Assembly: GCA_024233935.1 (NCBI GenBank)
Contig: JACKOY010000014.1
Location: 37,602 to 101,601 of the forward strand
Source: Spirochaetales bacterium
Lineage (GTDB): Bacteria; Spirochaetota; Leptospiria; Leptospirales; Leptonemataceae
Length of the DNA stretch: 64,000 bases
Reading direction: 5' to 3'
Of this stretch, positions 8,897 through 18,468 are shown piece after piece. The position numbers were made by a program, and so were the translations under genes. The notes beneath the pieces were generated by a model, which saw only the letters and a program-made list of their open reading frames with translations, had not been told where the DNA came from and made no database searches. Numbering within the stretch: position 1 is the stretch's first letter; each line of letters opens with the position of its first letter.

Positions 8897-9784
8897 GTGT
8901 CCAAAAACAAGAGGACTCCCGTGGAACAGTTAGAAGAAGAACGCGAATTGGTCGGTCGGGCCATGGCCGGAAACCTGAAGAGCATGGAGCGGCTTCTCCA
9001 GAGCATACAGGACGGCGTGTTTGGTCTTGCCGTCAAGTTTCTCTGGCACCCCGAAGACGCCGAAGATGCGACCCAGGAAATCCTGCTGCGCATCGTGACT
9101 CATCTGCATACCTTTCGATTCGAGAGTCGGTTTTCCACCTGGTCCTACCGGGTGGCCGTAAACTACTTGTTGAATGTGCGGCGCAGCCGGGCGGAACGAC
9201 TGCACGCCGAGCAGGCATTCATTGATCCAGACCGGGTTGCCGATGCCGGCGGGCCGTCCTTCGTAGAAGACGTGGAGCAGCAGATTCTGGCGGGCCATGT
9301 TCGCGTGGCCTGCAGCCACGGCATGCTCATGGCGCTCGAACGAGAAGATCGTATGGTTTTTCTGCTGGGCGTTGTCATGGGCATTTCTGGAGCGGACGCG
9401 GCCCGCATCATGGATATTTCGCCGGTCGCCTATCGCAAGCGCCTCAGCCGGGCGCGGCAGCGAATGCAGACTTTTGTCGAAGGGCGCTGCGGATTGATTC
9501 GTTCCAGCAATGCCTGTCGCTGCGATCGGCGTGTCCGTCAGAGTCAGGAGGCGGGCATTCTTCAGCCGTACCTGGATTTATCGGCGGAGCTGCAGCGTAG
9601 CGGGCGTTACGAGGCAACTGAGATGCGTATGCTTGCCGACCAAAAGCAATTGAACACGATCGGTGAACTTTTCGCCAACAAAGCCCTGAGCCGTACCCCG
9701 GAGCGCGTCCTCGATCGCGTGCGCGCCCTCTTTCGATCCGACAAGCTGCACGTCCTGCGGGAAACCATGCCGGACGTAAACTAG
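8897..9784 (+). CDS. ECF-type RNA polymerase sigma factor with Cys-containing tail
   Basis: 295 residues from GTG 8897, which follows a GAGGT ribosome site. An open frame extends back to 8726 but overlaps moaE and has no family match. Region 2 is clear (AMAGNLKSMERLLQ, HPEDAEDATQEILLRIVTHL, FRFESRFSTWSYRVAVNYLLN). Region 4 is also clear (EREDRMVFLLGVVMGISGADAARIMDISPVAYRKRLSRAR). After region 4 comes a tail of about 90 residues with CGLIRSSNACRC, a C-x8-C-x-C pattern seen in one branch of ECF sigma factors with C-terminal extensions. No anti-sigma gene is adjacent, so control may act through the tail. That is inference. Confidence 0.85.
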   Translation: MSKNKRTPVEQLEEERELVGRAMAGNLKSMERLLQSIQDGVFGLAVKFLWHPEDAEDATQEILLRIVTHLHTFRFESRFSTWSYRVAVNYLLNVRRSRAERLHAEQAFIDPDRVADAGGPSFVEDVEQQILAGHVRVACSHGMLMALEREDRMVFLLGVVMGISGADAARIMDISPVAYRKRLSRARQRMQTFVEGRCGLIRSSNACRCDRRVRQSQEAGILQPYLDLSAELQRSGRYEATEMRMLADQKQLNTIGELFANKALSRTPERVLDRVRALFRSDKLHVLRETMPDVN

Positions 9785-9786
9785 GC

Positions 9787-9821
9787 CGCGCGATTTTTTA
9801 TTACGGGCGCAAAATCGCGCG
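9787..9821. terminator. Strong hairpin after the sigma-factor gene
   Basis: A perfect 11-base inverted repeat (CGCGCGATTTT, 9787-9797, and AAAATCGCGCG, 9811-9821) with a 13-base loop starts 3 bases after the sigma-factor stop. The A/T ends of the stem lie toward the loop, and no T-run follows on the plus strand, so it is not a textbook intrinsic terminator. It may end or protect the transcript, or be a binding site. It lies 33 bases before comEC. Confidence 0.5.
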
Positions 9822-9854
9822 CAACAGAACACATTCGGGCGACCTTTCCCGGGT

Positions 9855-11564
9855 ATGGCGCCCGCTACGATTTTGAAATTGTTCTTCTTGTTACTGGCCT
9901 CTATCGTTCTCGGGGGTGGTCCCTCTGGCTTCGAGCACTGGACGATGGCGCTGGTCGTCTGTGCCGTTGCGGTTGCTCTACTGTGCCCGTTTGCCGGTCC
10001 TGGATGGCGATCGGGATTGCTTTGTTTCGCTCTGCTCTTGTCCGCCTTCAGTCTGCGACTCGCCAGCCTGGAGAGGCCTCCGGCCCCCGGGGTCTTTTTT
10101 GAGGCGGATGCCGGACATCCGGATTACAACCGGGCACTCCGGGCCCGTCTGCGTGTGATTTCTACCATCGGGCCGCAACGTTATCTGGCTCAGATTCGGC
10201 TTCTTTCACGGGAACGTCGGGTCCGACGTTCCTGGCCGCCCCGTTTTTTCGAAACCGAACGCTTTGTGTCCCCGCCGATTGCCAGGTTGATCGTGCGTAT
10301 GTACGGCCCGGATCTGCATCGCGGTTGTGTGCTCCAGGTGCGGCTCTATGGGCGCGGTGTGGCGCGCGTGGCACCCACCCCGGAAGGCCCGTTCGACTAC
10401 GGCGCCTATCTCTGGCGTCTGGGGGCCGATGGTTCGGCGTTCTTATCCCGGCGCTATCATGTTCTGGACGAAGACTGTCCTTCACCCGATTGGAGGAGCA
10501 GGGTTCAGAGAAACCTGAAAGAGGGCTTTCATCGCTCGGGCTTTTCCCCCGGAGAAACTCGTCTGGCCCTGGCGCTTGTTCTGGGCCGCGCGGCTTATCT
10601 CAACCGGTCGTTTCGAGAGAGCGCGCGAAGGGCCGGCGTTATGCATTTGTTTGCAGCCAGTGGCCTCCATCTCGGCATCGTTTACGCGTGCTTCTATTTA
10701 CCGCTCGCTCTTCTGTACGGACGTCGCGCCCGCCGCGCGATCTTTCCTCCGCTTGTTCCCTGCCTGGGCATGGTCTTACTGTTGGGCGCCCCAATTTCAC
10801 TTTTACGTTCGGTGCTCTTCTTGAGCTTCGGGGCCGCCCAGAGCCTCACCGGACGAAAACTCCGGCCAACGCATCTGCTGCTCAATACGGCCCTCACCGT
10901 CGCTTTGCTGGATCCGAAGGCGTTGCTGAGCCCGGGTTCGCTACTGTCGTTCGCCGCCGTAAGCGGGATCTTGTTCTTTTACAGCGAGGCGGCCGAAGTT
11001 TTGAGTCTGGAGCGACGCTGGCTACCGTGGCGGTTGGTTCTTGCGCAGCTGTGCCTGACCGGCTGTGCTTCGCTTCTTGCGGCGCCGCTCGCTTCACTTC
11101 TTTTTGGTGGTTTCGCCGGGGGAGCGCCCCTGGCCAATCTGTTCTGTGCCCCGCTCATTGGCTTCGGGCTGCCACTATTGTATGCTCTGGGAGCGCTCTT
11201 GCAGTTTGGTCTGCCGGCCGAAATGCTCGCCGCGCCGGTTCTGGGGTGCTTTGCATTGTTTCGCCTGGCGCTCGAATTGCCGATCTTTTCCATCCTGTAT
11301 CGGAATCCCTGGCCCCATTGGGCGCTTGTGGGCGGGCCTTTGCTGGCCATGTTTTTTGCGCTTCGAAAGTGTCGCTTCTGGACGTCCAGATCCGGGGCGC
11401 ACCGGTCCCGGTGGCGGGCCGCGTATGTGTTTGTGATGAGCGCCTTTGTTTTTGGCCCGGCGTTGCTCTGCGTCTCAGACCTGTTTGCGTCCAAGCGCGC
11501 TGGACTTCAGGCCCGCTCTGCCGGCACGTGGGTCCAACAGCAAAAACGAAGACGGAACCCTTGA
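9855..11564 (+). CDS. comEC: ComEC/Rec2-family DNA uptake channel, lacking the metallo-beta-lactamase domain
   Basis: 569-residue polytopic membrane protein. The N-terminal part (LCFALLLSAFSLRLASLERP onward) is a ComEC_N-like region. The Competence domain is marked by ARRAGVMHLFAASGLHLGIV and by SPGSLLSFAAVSGILFF. About ten hydrophobic helices follow to the C-terminus. ComEC forms the inner-membrane channel for single-stranded DNA in natural transformation. Full-length homologues usually carry a C-terminal metallo-beta-lactamase-type nuclease domain. Here the protein ends shortly after the last helices with a basic tail (QQQKRRRNP), so that domain is missing or encoded elsewhere. Its stop overlaps the TTG start of rsmA. 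Confidence 0.85.
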   Translation: MAPATILKLFFLLLASIVLGGGPSGFEHWTMALVVCAVAVALLCPFAGPGWRSGLLCFALLLSAFSLRLASLERPPAPGVFFEADAGHPDYNRALRARLRVISTIGPQRYLAQIRLLSRERRVRRSWPPRFFETERFVSPPIARLIVRMYGPDLHRGCVLQVRLYGRGVARVAPTPEGPFDYGAYLWRLGADGSAFLSRRYHVLDEDCPSPDWRSRVQRNLKEGFHRSGFSPGETRLALALVLGRAAYLNRSFRESARRAGVMHLFAASGLHLGIVYACFYLPLALLYGRRARRAIFPPLVPCLGMVLLLGAPISLLRSVLFLSFGAAQSLTGRKLRPTHLLLNTALTVALLDPKALLSPGSLLSFAAVSGILFFYSEAAEVLSLERRWLPWRLVLAQLCLTGCASLLAAPLASLLFGGFAGGAPLANLFCAPLIGFGLPLLYALGALLQFGLPAEMLAAPVLGCFALFRLALELPIFSILYRNPWPHWALVGGPLLAMFFALRKCRFWTSRSGAHRSRWRAAYVFVMSAFVFGPALLCVSDLFASKRAGLQARSAGTWVQQQKRRRNP

Positions 11565-12460
11565 ACCCACCCACCGATGAAAGCTTTCCGTTCTATAGTC
11601 CCGGTCGTATTCGGTCCGCTCTGGAAGAACGGGGCGCCCGAATACGGAAACGCTGGGGCCAGAACTTCCTGATCGATCCGAACACCGCCCGGGAGATTGC
11701 GGCCACCCTGGCCTGCAAAACCGGCGATACGGTGCTCGAGATCGGCAGTGGCCCCGGCGCCCTGACCCGCGCCCTTCTGGATCGCGGCCTCCAGGTCTAC
11801 GCGGTGGAAATCGATCGGGCGCTGGCGGGTATGTGGCGGGAGGCTTTCGGGGAGAGCGGCCCGGCCCTCCTGGAGGCGGATGCGCGCGAAGTATTGGCCC
11901 GGCTTCAATCCGATTTGGCGCTCGAGTTTGCCGATGGACGTACGCTTTCTGGAGGCGAGCTGCGTTTTGTTTGTGGCAATCTGCCCTATTACATAACGAC
12001 CGAGCTTCTAACGGGGTGTGCCGCCCTGACCGGAATTGAAGGCGCCGTGTTCCTGGTGCAAAAGGAATTCGCCGATCGCATCACTGCAAACGCTGTTCGG
12101 AGCTCCCTCGGGGTCTATCTACGAAACGCCGGTCGATGGGAGACGAAACGCCTTGTTTCCCCGGACTGCTTTTATCCGCGTCCGGGGGTGCGTTCGGCCG
12201 TGCTTACGTTTCAGCGGGAGCCGTTCCGATGTGATCCGCAGGTACTCGAAGCCATCTTGCGTCCGAGTTTCGGGCAGCGTCGCAAGCAGTTGCGAAACGC
12301 CTGGCAGAGCAAAACATCAGAAATACCAATTGAGTGGTTGTTGGAGGCGGCCGAACGCGTTGGGATTTCTGTAGATTGGCGGGCCGAGCAGCTTTCGTAC
12401 GAACAGTATTTCAATTTGGCGACAGATCTGAAAGAGCGAATTGCAGAAGAAAACCGGTAA
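11561..12460 (+). CDS. rsmA: 16S rRNA adenine-dimethyltransferase RsmA (KsgA)
   Basis: 299 residues from TTG 11561, whose last two bases are shared with the comEC stop (TTGA overlap); a much longer open frame upstream only shadows comEC. RsmA dimethylates two adjacent adenines near the 3' end of 16S rRNA. The opening KRWGQNFLIDPNTA, the SAM-binding VLEIGSGPGALTRAL, the motif IV NLPYYITT and the C-terminal RPSFGQRRKQLRNAW are all characteristic. Length is slightly above the usual 270, from an N-terminal leader of about 25 residues. Confidence 0.93.
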   Translation: MNPPTDESFPFYSPGRIRSALEERGARIRKRWGQNFLIDPNTAREIAATLACKTGDTVLEIGSGPGALTRALLDRGLQVYAVEIDRALAGMWREAFGESGPALLEADAREVLARLQSDLALEFADGRTLSGGELRFVCGNLPYYITTELLTGCAALTGIEGAVFLVQKEFADRITANAVRSSLGVYLRNAGRWETKRLVSPDCFYPRPGVRSAVLTFQREPFRCDPQVLEAILRPSFGQRRKQLRNAWQSKTSEIPIEWLLEAAERVGISVDWRAEQLSYEQYFNLATDLKERIAEENR

Positions 12461-12509
12461 GGGCTTGCTTTTTGCTTTTTTCATTTGATGTACTGGTGTA
12501 CTTTCGGTC

Positions 12510-15275
12510 ATGTCTGCGGTCTACAGCAGGTGGTTTTTTGCCGGCCTGATTACGCTTGTCTGGGCGCCCGCCGTCCTGGCGCAGGACGAACGTTCGTCGA
12601 CGCGCATCCTTCTGGGGCGCTTCGAAAGTCTGGGCACGAGCGAGCCTGCGATCGAACAGTCCATAGGGCTTTCGGTTCGTGAGCAGTTGCAATCGGCCGG
12701 CCTCGACGTGCAGGAACGGCCCGAGAACGCCACGGAACTCCGCGAGCTTCGGACCACTTTGGACGGTGATCTGATTGTCGGCGGCTACTATTCGCGGGGC
12801 GCCCGCAATCAGCTGAGCATCTATGCGCAGCTGTATCGGATCTCCGATGGGGCCCTTGTCGATGCCGTTTCCGAGCAGAGTCTGGTAGACCGGGTTCGAG
12901 AGGTGGACGAGGAGTCGTCCAGGGCCGATGAATTGTTGCGTTCTGACGAGCAGGCCGTGGCGGAGTTTTCACAGCGTCTGGTTCACCGCTTGCGATCGAA
13001 TCCCCGGTTCGCCGTGCGTTCGGAAAACCTGAACGAATCGATCTATGCCAACCCGGAACTGGCCGGCCGGCTGGGGCCCGAAATTGAAAGCAGTTCGGCC
13101 GCGGTAAGTTCCGTGTTTGCGTATCTGGAGGATCAGGAAGTGGTTACGGCATCGCGGGCTTCCACATCGCTGCGCGAGGCGCCGGCGGCGGTATACGTAA
13201 TTACGGAGCGGATGATTCGGGAGCGCGGTTATCGCACTCTCGTCGATGCGTTGCATGACGTTCCGGGTTTTGACATCATTCACACCAGCGGTATTTTTCC
13301 CGACCTGATTCACCAGCGGGGACTCGTTGGCAACAACCAGCGCACTTTGCTGTACGTGAATGGAGTTCTGGATAACAATCTGACCGAAAGTGCCATACTC
13401 GCGGGCAGTCTGCGCTTTCCGCTGCATAACGTGGAGCGCATTGAAGTTGTGGCGGGCCCGTCTTCGGCGGTTTACGGCGCCAACGCGTTTAACGGTGTCA
13501 TCAACATCATTACCAGGGATGGCTCCGATGGGGACGTGTATCAGTTTGAGGGAACTGCCGGTTGGTGGGAGAGCAATTTTCGAAATCCGGCCGGCTCCGG
13601 CAGCATCACGGCGCGTGGCATAGCCGGGCTTGCGGATGAGCCGGTATTGTACAGCGTTAGCGCCTATTACCTCAAAAGCCAGGGGCCGTACTTTGGTGAT
13701 CGGCGCCGGCTGGATGCCAAATCGTACGATAACAACGACGTTAGTTATCACGTCGAGCAGGAGCTGTGCGGAGGCCAGTGCGAACCGGGGCCGACCGCCG
13801 TTGGGTACTATTGGTCACCGCTGTACAATGTATCGGACGAGGACCACTACAATGTAATGGCCACCTTTCACTACCAGGGATTGCGTTTCCAGACCTTAAA
13901 CTGGCAGTACCTGCAGGGTCAGGGTACATTCTCCAATGCAACCAACACCATCGATACGCGTCAGCAGGGTTATCAGGGTAGCAATTGGGATTTCCGCAAC
14001 AACAGCGTCCTTTTGGGCTACACCCACGACTGGGGGGAGCGGTTGAGTCTCGACAGTGAGCTGGTGGTCCGACACACGGAGATACTGAGTTCCAGTCATG
14101 AACAGGTCCCCAACGAAACGACACCGAATTTTTTCTATCGTCCGGACGATCACACAACTGTATCTGACTACGCGCGCCCGGACTATTCCTACGAAGCGGA
14201 AGAGCGACTGCAATGGAGACCGACCGACGGTCTGACGACAACTCTGGGAGGATCAGCTTCCTATACGGTTGTGCCCCAGGGTTACGGGCAGCAGGAACGA
14301 TATCGTTACCGGAACTTCGGCGCCTATCTCGAGCAATTCTGGCGGCCCTGGCGCGCCCTGGCCTTGACCGGCGGCTATCGTTTTGACCGCAACACAATCT
14401 ATGGAGTTTCGCACACTCCCCGACTGGGGGCAGTGGTTTCGCCTCTGCGGGACCTGACGCTAAAGCTTTTGCTCAGTACCGGCTTTCGGGCGCCCACGGC
14501 CTGGGAGACCCTTAATGCCACGTTGCAACGTCAGGCCAACCCGGAGCTGAAACCCGAGCGTATGCAGACTGTCGAAGCCGGGGTCGGTTACCGATTCCTG
14601 CGTCGTTACTACGTGTCGGTGCACGGCTATCAGACCCGCGTCAAGGATCTGCTCCTGGAAGTCGAGACCAACCAGCCAAACCCGGACGTTCCGGGGGAGA
14701 ACTATACGCAGAACCAGAACGTCGGCACCGCCCGAATTCGAGGCGTGGAAAGTGAATTTGATCTATCTATTCTGGATTCGTTTCACGTGTTTCTGAACTA
14801 CACCTATAACGAAGGCGAGTATCGAGACCTGCCGGCTACTGTGACCGCCTCGCCCTCCACGACCGGTCGCACCGGTGACGACTACGGTCGGGATTTGATC
14901 GAAGCGAGCACTGGAAGGACACTTATTCCGGACGAAGGCCCCATCCCCAATATCGCCCGGCATCGCCTCAATGCCGGCTTTACGTGGTACCTCTTTCGCA
15001 ACTTTTCCCTGCACGCCCGGGCCAACTACGCCGATGTACGCCGAACGATTGCGTCCAATCCTGTGCGAACCACGCCCGGTTACACGCTGTTTCATATCAA
15101 CCTGCGTTGGGAAGATGCCTTTACACCTGGTTTGTATATGGACCTTTCGGTTCGAAACGCCGGAGATGACCCGGCATTTGACCCGGGCATTCGTACGGCC
15201 ACCGGCGGTTACTATCCAACCATGCATCCGATAGAAGGGCGCAACATCTGGTTCACCCTGGGGTATCGTTTTTGA
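12510..15275 (+). CDS. TonB-dependent receptor with N-terminal periplasmic domain
   Basis: 921 residues. Signal peptide (WFFAGLITLVWAPAVLAQ), then about 170 residues of a mixed alpha/beta domain (RILLGRFESLGTSEPAIEQS; GDLIVGGYYSRG) resembling FlgO/TolB-like N-terminal modules. Next is a plug domain with VYVITERMIRERGYRTLVD and VERIEVVAGPSSAVYGANAF. A long beta-barrel ends in IWFTLGYRF with a C-terminal Phe, as expected for outer-membrane barrels. It imports an unknown ligand (metal chelate, vitamin or similar) using TonB energy. No TonB box is obvious. The stop overlaps a possible start of the SpoIIE protein, implying joint expression. The 49-base leader carries a direct repeat TGTAC-TGG-TGTAC. 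Confidence 0.9.
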   Translation: MSAVYSRWFFAGLITLVWAPAVLAQDERSSTRILLGRFESLGTSEPAIEQSIGLSVREQLQSAGLDVQERPENATELRELRTTLDGDLIVGGYYSRGARNQLSIYAQLYRISDGALVDAVSEQSLVDRVREVDEESSRADELLRSDEQAVAEFSQRLVHRLRSNPRFAVRSENLNESIYANPELAGRLGPEIESSSAAVSSVFAYLEDQEVVTASRASTSLREAPAAVYVITERMIRERGYRTLVDALHDVPGFDIIHTSGIFPDLIHQRGLVGNNQRTLLYVNGVLDNNLTESAILAGSLRFPLHNVERIEVVAGPSSAVYGANAFNGVINIITRDGSDGDVYQFEGTAGWWESNFRNPAGSGSITARGIAGLADEPVLYSVSAYYLKSQGPYFGDRRRLDAKSYDNNDVSYHVEQELCGGQCEPGPTAVGYYWSPLYNVSDEDHYNVMATFHYQGLRFQTLNWQYLQGQGTFSNATNTIDTRQQGYQGSNWDFRNNSVLLGYTHDWGERLSLDSELVVRHTEILSSSHEQVPNETTPNFFYRPDDHTTVSDYARPDYSYEAEERLQWRPTDGLTTTLGGSASYTVVPQGYGQQERYRYRNFGAYLEQFWRPWRALALTGGYRFDRNTIYGVSHTPRLGAVVSPLRDLTLKLLLSTGFRAPTAWETLNATLQRQANPELKPERMQTVEAGVGYRFLRRYYVSVHGYQTRVKDLLLEVETNQPNPDVPGENYTQNQNVGTARIRGVESEFDLSILDSFHVFLNYTYNEGEYRDLPATVTASPSTTGRTGDDYGRDLIEASTGRTLIPDEGPIPNIARHRLNAGFTWYLFRNFSLHARANYADVRRTIASNPVRTTPGYTLFHINLRWEDAFTPGLYMDLSVRNAGDDPAFDPGIRTATGGYYPTMHPIEGRNIWFTLGYRF

Positions 15276-17947
15276 GGGACCCGGGCGCTATCGAGATGCG
15301 CGGGCGTCACGGTGTCGCGTCGGTCATTCTGATCCTTTCTTTTGGTATTTTCTTTGTCCCGCCACTTCAGGCCGCGCCTCAGGCGGTTCAACGTTTAGAG
15401 ACCACCCGCGCTGTCGTCAGTCTGGTCCCCGACGGGGATCACGGATGGTGGGCCACACCGGCCGGGATCGACCCCATGCGCGAATTTCAGCGCATGAAAG
15501 AAGGGGATCCGGACCTGGACGCGCCGGGGCCCGAATGGATCCCGGTCGGAGTTCCCAAAAACCTGATTACTCTGGAAGAGCCGGGATTCGAATCCGGGCA
15601 TAGCGAATACTGGTTGCGAAAGCTGCTTTTTGTGCCTGACGATTCCCGGGAACCCCTGGCGGTCCGCCTGGGTATCGTGAGTGATCGAGACCGCTTCTTC
15701 GTAAACGGGGTTCTGGTTGGTTCGACCGGCCGGTGGGACTCGACCCTGCCCGAAGCCTACGACCGGGACCGGCTCTATGTTCTGCCCGATTCCTTGATCC
15801 GTCGCGGCGAAGAGAATTTGCTTTTGATGCAGGTCCAGGGTTACTTCAGCGAAGAAGCCGGCATTACGAAAGGAACCGCCGAGATTGGCCCGGCGGAAAT
15901 CATGATTCGGGACGCCTACCTTTCCCGCATTCTTGACCTTCTATTCCTGGCCTGCTACTTCACGGTCGGTTCGTATTTCCTTTTCTTATTCGTGCGTCGC
16001 CGCAGGGAACGCGAGAACCTGTACTTCGGTCTGTTTGCCTACGCCCTGGTTGTGTATCAGCTTCTACGCAATCAGATCAAATACGAACTGGGGATCGACT
16101 TCCTCACCATGAAACGCGTCGAATACCTGGCGCTGGCTTTCATGGCGCCGGCGATCTTTGCCTTTGTGCGAAACTCCTTCGATCTGCCCGAAAGGCGCTG
16201 GGTGCGGGGCTTCGACGTGGTCATGGTCATTCCGGGAATCGTTGCCGCGGCTCTGGCCGGAATCGTGCTTTTCACGGACGACGTGCAACTCTGGAGCGAC
16301 TTCAATAACGCTTTCTACCTGCGGACTTTTGCCTTCTATGCCATTGGATTTGTCGTGATTCTGGTCTACGGAATTTTGCAGAAAGAGCCGGACGCCTGGT
16401 ACATGCTTTTTGGAGTGCTCTTCTTCGTGGCTGCGATCTCGGTGGATACGCTTTCGCATCTGCAAATCATAAACTTTCCGCGCATCCTGAGCAAAGCCTT
16501 TATTTTGTTCGTCTTGATCCTGGCGCTCATTCTTGCGAATCGCTTCGTGCGGCTAAACATCCAGGTGGAGGACCTGAATCGCAACCTGGAGCGAAAAGTG
16601 AGCGAGCGCACGGAAGCCCTGAACAACACACTCGCAGAGGTGCGGGAACTTAAAGAAAAGCAAGATGGCGACTACTTTTTGACTTCGCTTCTGATTCGTC
16701 CTCTGGCCGGGAACAATGCCGACAGCGAAATCGTCACCGTCCGTATGCTCGCCGAACAGATGAAGAAATTCACGTTTCGCCATCGACATTCAGAAATTGG
16801 CGGCGACATGAATATCGCCGAACGTATATTCCTGCGTGGCGTCCCCTATACGGTCATCCTGAACGCCGACGCGATGGGTAAATCCATTCAGGGGGCCGGG
16901 GGCGCTCTGGTGCTCGGCACGGTGTTTAAGTCGATCGTCAATAGAACGCGGGCTTCGAAACGTATGCAGGAACGTTTCCCGGAGCAATGGTTAAAGCAGG
17001 CCTTTGTGGAACTACAGGATGTTTTCGTTTCGTTTGATGGCTATATGCTGATTTCGTTGGTCATCATGTTGTTGGATGAAAGCTCCGGCCTGGCGTACTA
17101 CGTAAATGCGGAACACCCCTGGGTCGTGCTTTACCGTAATGGCAAAGCGCGCTTCATTGAAAACGAGCTGGCCTTGCGCAAGATCGGCGTCGAAGGCCTG
17201 ACCGGCCATATGATTGTCAAAACCCAGGCGCTGGAGCCGGGCGATATTCTGGTGCTGGGCTCTGACGGCCGCGACGACCTCCTATTGGGGCACGACGACA
17301 ATGGCCAGCGCATCATCAATGAAAGGGAGACCGAATTTCTCAACCGGGTGGAGGAAGGCGAAGGCGATCCGGAGGCCATTCGGTCGCAGTTGCTCCGGCA
17401 CGGCGAGCTGACCGACGATCTGAGTCTGGTTTCGGTGGCGTTTCGGGAGGATGCTCCCTGGCCGACCAGTCCGGCCGGCGAGCAGGTCCAGGCGCTTGTG
17501 CGTCGCGCGCGACAGGCCCAACAAAGCGGCAATCACATCCAGGCCTTCGCGGCTCTGGACGAAGCGCTGACTCTGGACGAGGCCAACGCGGCTGCCCTGC
17601 GATCTCTTTTCGAGCTGGCCCGCACAGAGGGCCGTCACGAACTCGCGGCTTCGGCCGGACGCAAGCTTCTCGAAATTGATCCCGGCGATAATGGGCTTCT
17701 GTTTGAAACGTCGCGGGTGCTACTCGCCAGCGGCGAGCACGAGTTGGCCGCAGACTACGCGGAACGTCTTCGCCTTCGAGATCATTCCCATGTTGAGAAT
17801 TTGCTGCATCTTGCGGGTGTTTATCTGGCGCTGGAAATGAAAGAACGAGCCCGCATGATCCTGGATCTGGCATTTGAACAAGCGCCCGATTCCGAAGCCG
17901 TGCGATCATTTGCCACGCAACATGACCTGCGCCCGGGGGTCCGGTAA
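15272..17947 (+). CDS. Membrane SpoIIE-family phosphatase with 7TM sensor and TPR tail
   Basis: 891 residues if the TTG at 15272 (overlapping the receptor stop) is used; ATG 15296 gives a signal peptide of similar quality. An extracytoplasmic sensor (residues about 40-220) is followed by seven hydrophobic helices (about 225-420). A coiled coil comes next (NIQVEDLNRNLERKVSERTE). Then a SpoIIE/PP2C phosphatase domain contains SEIGGDMNIAE, ADAMGKSIQGAGGALVLG and LGSDGRDDLL. The last 150 residues are TPR-like helices. Such proteins dephosphorylate anti-sigma antagonists in partner-switching pathways. The DAMGKS-type motif is familiar from Leptospira homologues. The operon with a TonB receptor suggests sensing of envelope or nutrient state, an inference. 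Confidence 0.87.
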   Translation: MRDPGAIEMRGRHGVASVILILSFGIFFVPPLQAAPQAVQRLETTRAVVSLVPDGDHGWWATPAGIDPMREFQRMKEGDPDLDAPGPEWIPVGVPKNLITLEEPGFESGHSEYWLRKLLFVPDDSREPLAVRLGIVSDRDRFFVNGVLVGSTGRWDSTLPEAYDRDRLYVLPDSLIRRGEENLLLMQVQGYFSEEAGITKGTAEIGPAEIMIRDAYLSRILDLLFLACYFTVGSYFLFLFVRRRRERENLYFGLFAYALVVYQLLRNQIKYELGIDFLTMKRVEYLALAFMAPAIFAFVRNSFDLPERRWVRGFDVVMVIPGIVAAALAGIVLFTDDVQLWSDFNNAFYLRTFAFYAIGFVVILVYGILQKEPDAWYMLFGVLFFVAAISVDTLSHLQIINFPRILSKAFILFVLILALILANRFVRLNIQVEDLNRNLERKVSERTEALNNTLAEVRELKEKQDGDYFLTSLLIRPLAGNNADSEIVTVRMLAEQMKKFTFRHRHSEIGGDMNIAERIFLRGVPYTVILNADAMGKSIQGAGGALVLGTVFKSIVNRTRASKRMQERFPEQWLKQAFVELQDVFVSFDGYMLISLVIMLLDESSGLAYYVNAEHPWVVLYRNGKARFIENELALRKIGVEGLTGHMIVKTQALEPGDILVLGSDGRDDLLLGHDDNGQRIINERETEFLNRVEEGEGDPEAIRSQLLRHGELTDDLSLVSVAFREDAPWPTSPAGEQVQALVRRARQAQQSGNHIQAFAALDEALTLDEANAAALRSLFELARTEGRHELAASAGRKLLEIDPGDNGLLFETSRVLLASGEHELAADYAERLRLRDHSHVENLLHLAGVYLALEMKERARMILDLAFEQAPDSEAVRSFATQHDLRPGVR

Positions 17948-18331
17948 TCAGGCGGCCTGGTCGCCCGAAAGCCTATGTTCAAAGATTCTCCGGCCGCGCT
18001 TGCGTACCCGCTGCAATAGCCGCATCGGACGATGGTCGGGAGTGGCCCGGGCGCCGCTCGTCTCGGGCGTGTTCTCAAAACGAACGTGGCTGACCTCGAG
18101 CAGGCGGCGCATCCACAGCTTCAGTTCCCGCTTTGTGGCCCGCGGCAAGAAGCGATTCAGAGCAACGACTGCAATTTGCAGGGTGCGGGGCCTTGGTCCG
18201 TTGCGGGTGATCTTTGCGATCGTCAGGCTTTGCACTTCCGGGTAATCGGTGAGCCGGCCGACGACCATCCGGCGCATCTGAATGGTGTTTTGCATTCCCG
18301 GCGCGACGACCCATATTTTTTGCACGCTCAT
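17948..18331 (-). CDS. Small basic hypothetical protein
   Basis: 127 residues. It is accepted as real because the ATG is preceded by a strong AGGAGGG site at 9 bases and the frame is intact, though no family was recognised. It is strongly basic (many Arg in RPRTLQIAVVALNRFLPRAT and RLLQRVRKRGRRIFEHRL) and mostly helical, and it could bind nucleic acid. Its stop codon abuts the stop of the convergent SpoIIE gene with no base between. A competing plus-strand frame over the same bases has no ribosome site. Confidence 0.5.
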   Translation of the reverse strand: MSVQKIWVVAPGMQNTIQMRRMVVGRLTDYPEVQSLTIAKITRNGPRPRTLQIAVVALNRFLPRATKRELKLWMRRLLEVSHVRFENTPETSGARATPDHRPMRLLQRVRKRGRRIFEHRLSGDQAA

Positions 18332-18468
18332 ACGACCCTCCTGTTCTGCACTCCGCCAGGCGGCGTGCAGGTCTGCTCAAGGCTTTCTCAGGGAAAGGGT
18401 CTCGAAATCGCTCTTTGTTGCGCAAAAAAATGCCTTCGTGCAAAAAAAAATCAGGGATCGGGTGTGCC

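Noticed and set aside
10325..11560. N-terminal extension of rsmA (frame open to 10325)
   Set aside because: It is the shifted frame of comEC, with Cys/Arg-rich composition typical of shadows; RsmA starts at its expected conserved position after TTG 11561.
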